A stretch of 26,963 nucleotides of DNA from Geobacter sp. UBA698 (GTDB lineage Bacteria; Desulfobacterota; Desulfuromonadia; Geobacterales; Pseudopelobacteraceae). Below are positions 24,674 through 26,963 of this stretch, in pieces. Below the pieces are notes generated by a model. That model saw nothing but the letters and a program-made list of their open reading frames with translations. It had not been told where the DNA came from and did not search any database. The DNA lies in contig DBMM01000044.1 in NCBI GenBank assembly GCA_002298925.1, forward strand, positions 1 through 26,963, given 5' to 3'. Numbering within the stretch: position 1 is the first letter of the stretch; each line of letters starts with the position of its first letter. The translations under genes were made by a program, and so were the position numbers.

Positions 24674-26716
24674 ATGAACAGCATCAATAATGTTTCCCAA
24701 CCGATCTTATCAATCGTCCGGAGTTCCGAGCCCGAGCAAGTAAAATCCGTCAGCCAAAAAACGCTCATCAACAAACTCAATTACATCAACTTCCAGGACC
24801 GCACGATCCTGATCAACTTCAAGCACACCAGATACAAAACGATCCTGAGCCTGCCGGCAACTCCGCTTCCCTGCGCCGGTGACCGCTTGAGCTGCCTCTG
24901 GAGTGATCCCTCCCACATTACCCAACTTAACTCATCCTACAGCCTGCACAACCTGACAATTGCCGATGGCAATCGACTCCTTGAAGTCGTTCCGGAACTG
25001 CTCGGCATGGATGAGCGGACCCTTGAATTTATACTGCCCAAAACCTGCATCGAGTCCTTTACCAGATCCAAAAAACGGCATGCCTGCAGCGGTGTTGTCG
25101 TCCAGGCTTCCCAGAATGGAGTAATGTTCAACGGTCAGCTGCGGGACTTCACACCCAGCTCCATGCGGGTGGATCTGACCGCAAGCTCGCCCGACATGCT
25201 GCAATTAACCAGCCTGGAGGATCCGCTCTATCTCAGCATTTTCGTACGGGGCGAAATCCTCTATTCAGGGGAATGCAGGATCATCCGGCATGACAGCACG
25301 CCCACTGTCAAAACCTTTGTGCTTGAGCCGCTCCACCATCATATTCGCAGATTCAAACCCAAAAAATACCGCAGCAATCGCCAGAAGCTTGTCCCATCCC
25401 CCAGCATTGTCTTCAAGCACCCCTTTACCGCCAATAAGATCAGCCTGAAGACTATCGACATATCCGGTACCGGATTTTCGGTTGACGAGGACCCAAAAGG
25501 CTCCGTACTTTTGCCCGGCATGATCCTGCCGGAAATCGAGGTAAGCTTTGGCGGCAGCTCCAGCATCAGATGCAAGGCACAGGTTGTGTACCGCAATACT
25601 CACGAGGACGAGGATGAAAGTTATGTGAGATGCGGCCTGGCCTTTCTCGACATGGAAATCGGAGATCATGTCAAGCTGCTGTCATACCTGCAGCAGGCTG
25701 AAAACCAAAGTTCCTACATTTGCCCCAGTGTTGACATGGACGCTTTGTGGCGATTCTTTTTCGATGTCGGCTTTATCTACCCTGATAAATACGCCCACTT
25801 CGAAGCCAATAAAAAAGAGATCAAACAGACCTACAAAACACTTTATGAGCAACACCCTCAAATCTGCCACCATTTTATCCATCAGGAAAAGGGCGCGATC
25901 CTGGCGCACATGGGCATGATCCGTTTTTTTGAAAACGCCTGGCTGATCCAGCATCATGCCGCCAACAAATCCGAATCCATGAAGGCCGGGCTTAACGTTC
26001 TTAATCAGATTGGGCGCTTTATAAATGATTCAGGCAACCTGTACTCGGCTCATATGAAGTACGTAATCTGCTACTTCCGGCCGGACAACAAGTTCCCTAA
26101 CCGTGTTTTTGGCGGCATGTCCCGCCATGCAAATGACAAAACCGTCAGCTCTGTCGATACCTTCGCCTATTTTCATTTCAAGCGGTCCATACACTTGAAA
26201 GAGGTTCTGCCTGCAAGCTGGCGGCTGGAACCAACACAACCAAAGGATCTTGCCGAGCTTGAAATCTTCTATAAACACACTTCAGGCGGACTCATGCTCG
26301 AAGCCTGTGATCTCAAACCCGGCACAGCCTTTAATGACTCCATTTCACCCATCTATCAGCAACTGGTCCTGAAAAAAAACAAACAGCTCTTGTCATTGAA
26401 AAAAGAAGGCATTCTCTCTGCAGTCATAATTGTCAACATCTCGGATATCGGCCTGAACATGTCGAATCTGACCAACTGTCCAACCTTTATAGTACTTGAC
26501 GATGATCTGCCACAGGACATACTCACCTGTGTCATGACAACGGTATCAGCGTCCTACGAAGGAAACGAGATGCCGGTCCTCATGTTTCCTGCCGAATGTG
26601 CTGATAAGTGTACTGTCGAAGGCAAAAAGTCATATAACTTGTGGATACTCAATACCCAGACCCTTGATCATTATTTCGGTTTTCTCGAACGACTCATAAA
26701 ATCAATTGCCCTTTAA
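24674..26716 (+). CDS. Large protein with two PilZ-like domains and an acyltransferase-like C-terminal half
   Basis: A 680-residue soluble protein without signal peptide or membrane helix; not recognised by name. Residues about 130-225 look like a degenerate PilZ domain: R131-S-K-K-R135 (RxxxR) and DFTPSSM (158-164) where DxSxxG is expected. Residues about 226-340 form a second PilZ domain with RSNR at 233-236 and a proper DISGTG (262-267), then RCGLAFLDMEIGDHVKLLSYL. PilZ domains bind cyclic di-GMP. Residues about 350-680 resemble a GNAT-type acyltransferase by eye (AHMGMIRFFENAWLIQHHAA as core strands, then a helix NVLNQIGRFINDS), with RPDNKFPNRVFGG following; this is inference. GAGG seven bases upstream sets the ATG. 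Bases here are visibly more A+T-rich than the neighbours. The gene starts 84 bases after the leuD terminator and runs toward a second gene 30 bases on. Confidence 0.7.
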   Translation: MNSINNVSQPILSIVRSSEPEQVKSVSQKTLINKLNYINFQDRTILINFKHTRYKTILSLPATPLPCAGDRLSCLWSDPSHITQLNSSYSLHNLTIADGNRLLEVVPELLGMDERTLEFILPKTCIESFTRSKKRHACSGVVVQASQNGVMFNGQLRDFTPSSMRVDLTASSPDMLQLTSLEDPLYLSIFVRGEILYSGECRIIRHDSTPTVKTFVLEPLHHHIRRFKPKKYRSNRQKLVPSPSIVFKHPFTANKISLKTIDISGTGFSVDEDPKGSVLLPGMILPEIEVSFGGSSSIRCKAQVVYRNTHEDEDESYVRCGLAFLDMEIGDHVKLLSYLQQAENQSSYICPSVDMDALWRFFFDVGFIYPDKYAHFEANKKEIKQTYKTLYEQHPQICHHFIHQEKGAILAHMGMIRFFENAWLIQHHAANKSESMKAGLNVLNQIGRFINDSGNLYSAHMKYVICYFRPDNKFPNRVFGGMSRHANDKTVSSVDTFAYFHFKRSIHLKEVLPASWRLEPTQPKDLAELEIFYKHTSGGLMLEACDLKPGTAFNDSISPIYQQLVLKKNKQLLSLKKEGILSAVIIVNISDIGLNMSNLTNCPTFIVLDDDLPQDILTCVMTTVSASYEGNEMPVLMFPAECADKCTVEGKKSYNLWILNTQTLDHYFGFLERLIKSIAL

Positions 26717-26746
26717 CCCAGCCAGATCGTAACAGACCGAATAAAT

Positions 26747-26963
26747 ATGGACTTCACACAAAAAGAATCTATTCCACTGTACAACAGCAGGGTAATCGAT
26801 ACCTATACCAAGCTCATCAAGGCGAAATATGCGGACATCGATGTGAGTGAATTGCTGAGTCATGCTGGAATGAAGCCATATGAGGTTGCAGATCAGGGTC
26901 ACTGGTTTACCCAACGTCAGATCAACCGGTTTTACGAAAAATTAGTTGCAACCACCAATAACA
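26747..26963 (+). CDS. N-terminus of a probable signalling protein, cut by the window edge
   Basis: An open frame from the ATG at 26747 runs to the window end (72 residues visible). It begins MDFTQKESIPLYNSRVID and contains YADIDVSELLSHAGMKPYEV and GHWFTQRQINRFYEKLV. I recall this type of N-terminal segment at the head of sensor proteins (histidine kinases, cyclases, phosphatases) of Deltaproteobacteria, where it seems to be a ligand or protein-interaction module, but I cannot name it with certainty. No clear ribosome site is seen before the ATG. It lies 30 bases after the PilZ-type gene on the same strand, so the two may form an operon. Confidence 0.6.
   Translation, partial: MDFTQKESIPLYNSRVIDTYTKLIKAKYADIDVSELLSHAGMKPYEVADQGHWFTQRQINRFYEKLVATTNN

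Overview
The window reads as a stretch of chromosome from a Geobacter-like deltaproteobacterium (Desulfuromonadia / Geobacterales). This rests on the protein sequences themselves, most clearly the ATP synthase c subunit and AtpB, and on the recA-pilT-recX-alaS and argBDFG...argH gene orders, which I recall from Geobacter genomes. No database search was possible. The region is dense with housekeeping genes. I see no IS element, prophage, CRISPR array, tRNA or rRNA, and no gene-free stretch longer than about 180 bases.

Layout. (1) Bases 1-2710, plus strand: the 3' part of hemL, a good sigma70-type promoter, then atpZ-atpI-atpB-atpE (accessory and membrane subunits of F0), closed by a 19-bp-stem bidirectional terminator. 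(2) Bases 2741-12449, minus strand, read right to left: argB-argD-argF-argG, a Nudix hydrolase, a divergent nitrilase-superfamily protein, argH, a GspA/ExeA-like ATPase, a GspB-like membrane protein and a lipoprotein with two fibronectin-III-like repeats. This carries arginine synthesis from N-acetylglutamate phosphorylation to arginine, except the argC and argJ (or argE) steps, which are not in the window. (3) Bases 12493-22389, minus strand, read right to left: larB-larC-cinA (nickel-pincer cofactor and NMN deamidase/CinA), recA-pilT-recX-alaS, and a receiver-histidine kinase, ending at a terminator just upstream of argB. (4) Bases 22390-22570: a divergent promoter region between larB and leuC. 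(5) Bases 22571-24589, plus strand: leuC and leuD, separated by a 101-base inverted repeat made of CAC-GAG-like units, then a strong terminator. (6) Bases 24674-26963, plus strand, visibly richer in A+T: a 680-residue protein with two PilZ-like domains and an acyltransferase-like C-terminal half, then the N-terminus of a gene cut by the window edge.

How the parts fit: the minus-strand arg genes are tightly packed (overlaps of 4 and 8 nt, gaps of 3 to 90 nt) and probably co-transcribed, with the Nudix, nitrilase-like and Gsp-like genes as passengers. The recA block links recombination (recA, recX), alanyl-tRNA synthesis and a pilus-retraction ATPase. The items most worth a second look are the PilZ-PilZ-acyltransferase-like protein, the nitrilase-like/Nudix pair inside the arginine cluster, the inverted repeat between leuC and leuD, and the histidine kinase with Lys directly after its phospho-acceptor His.
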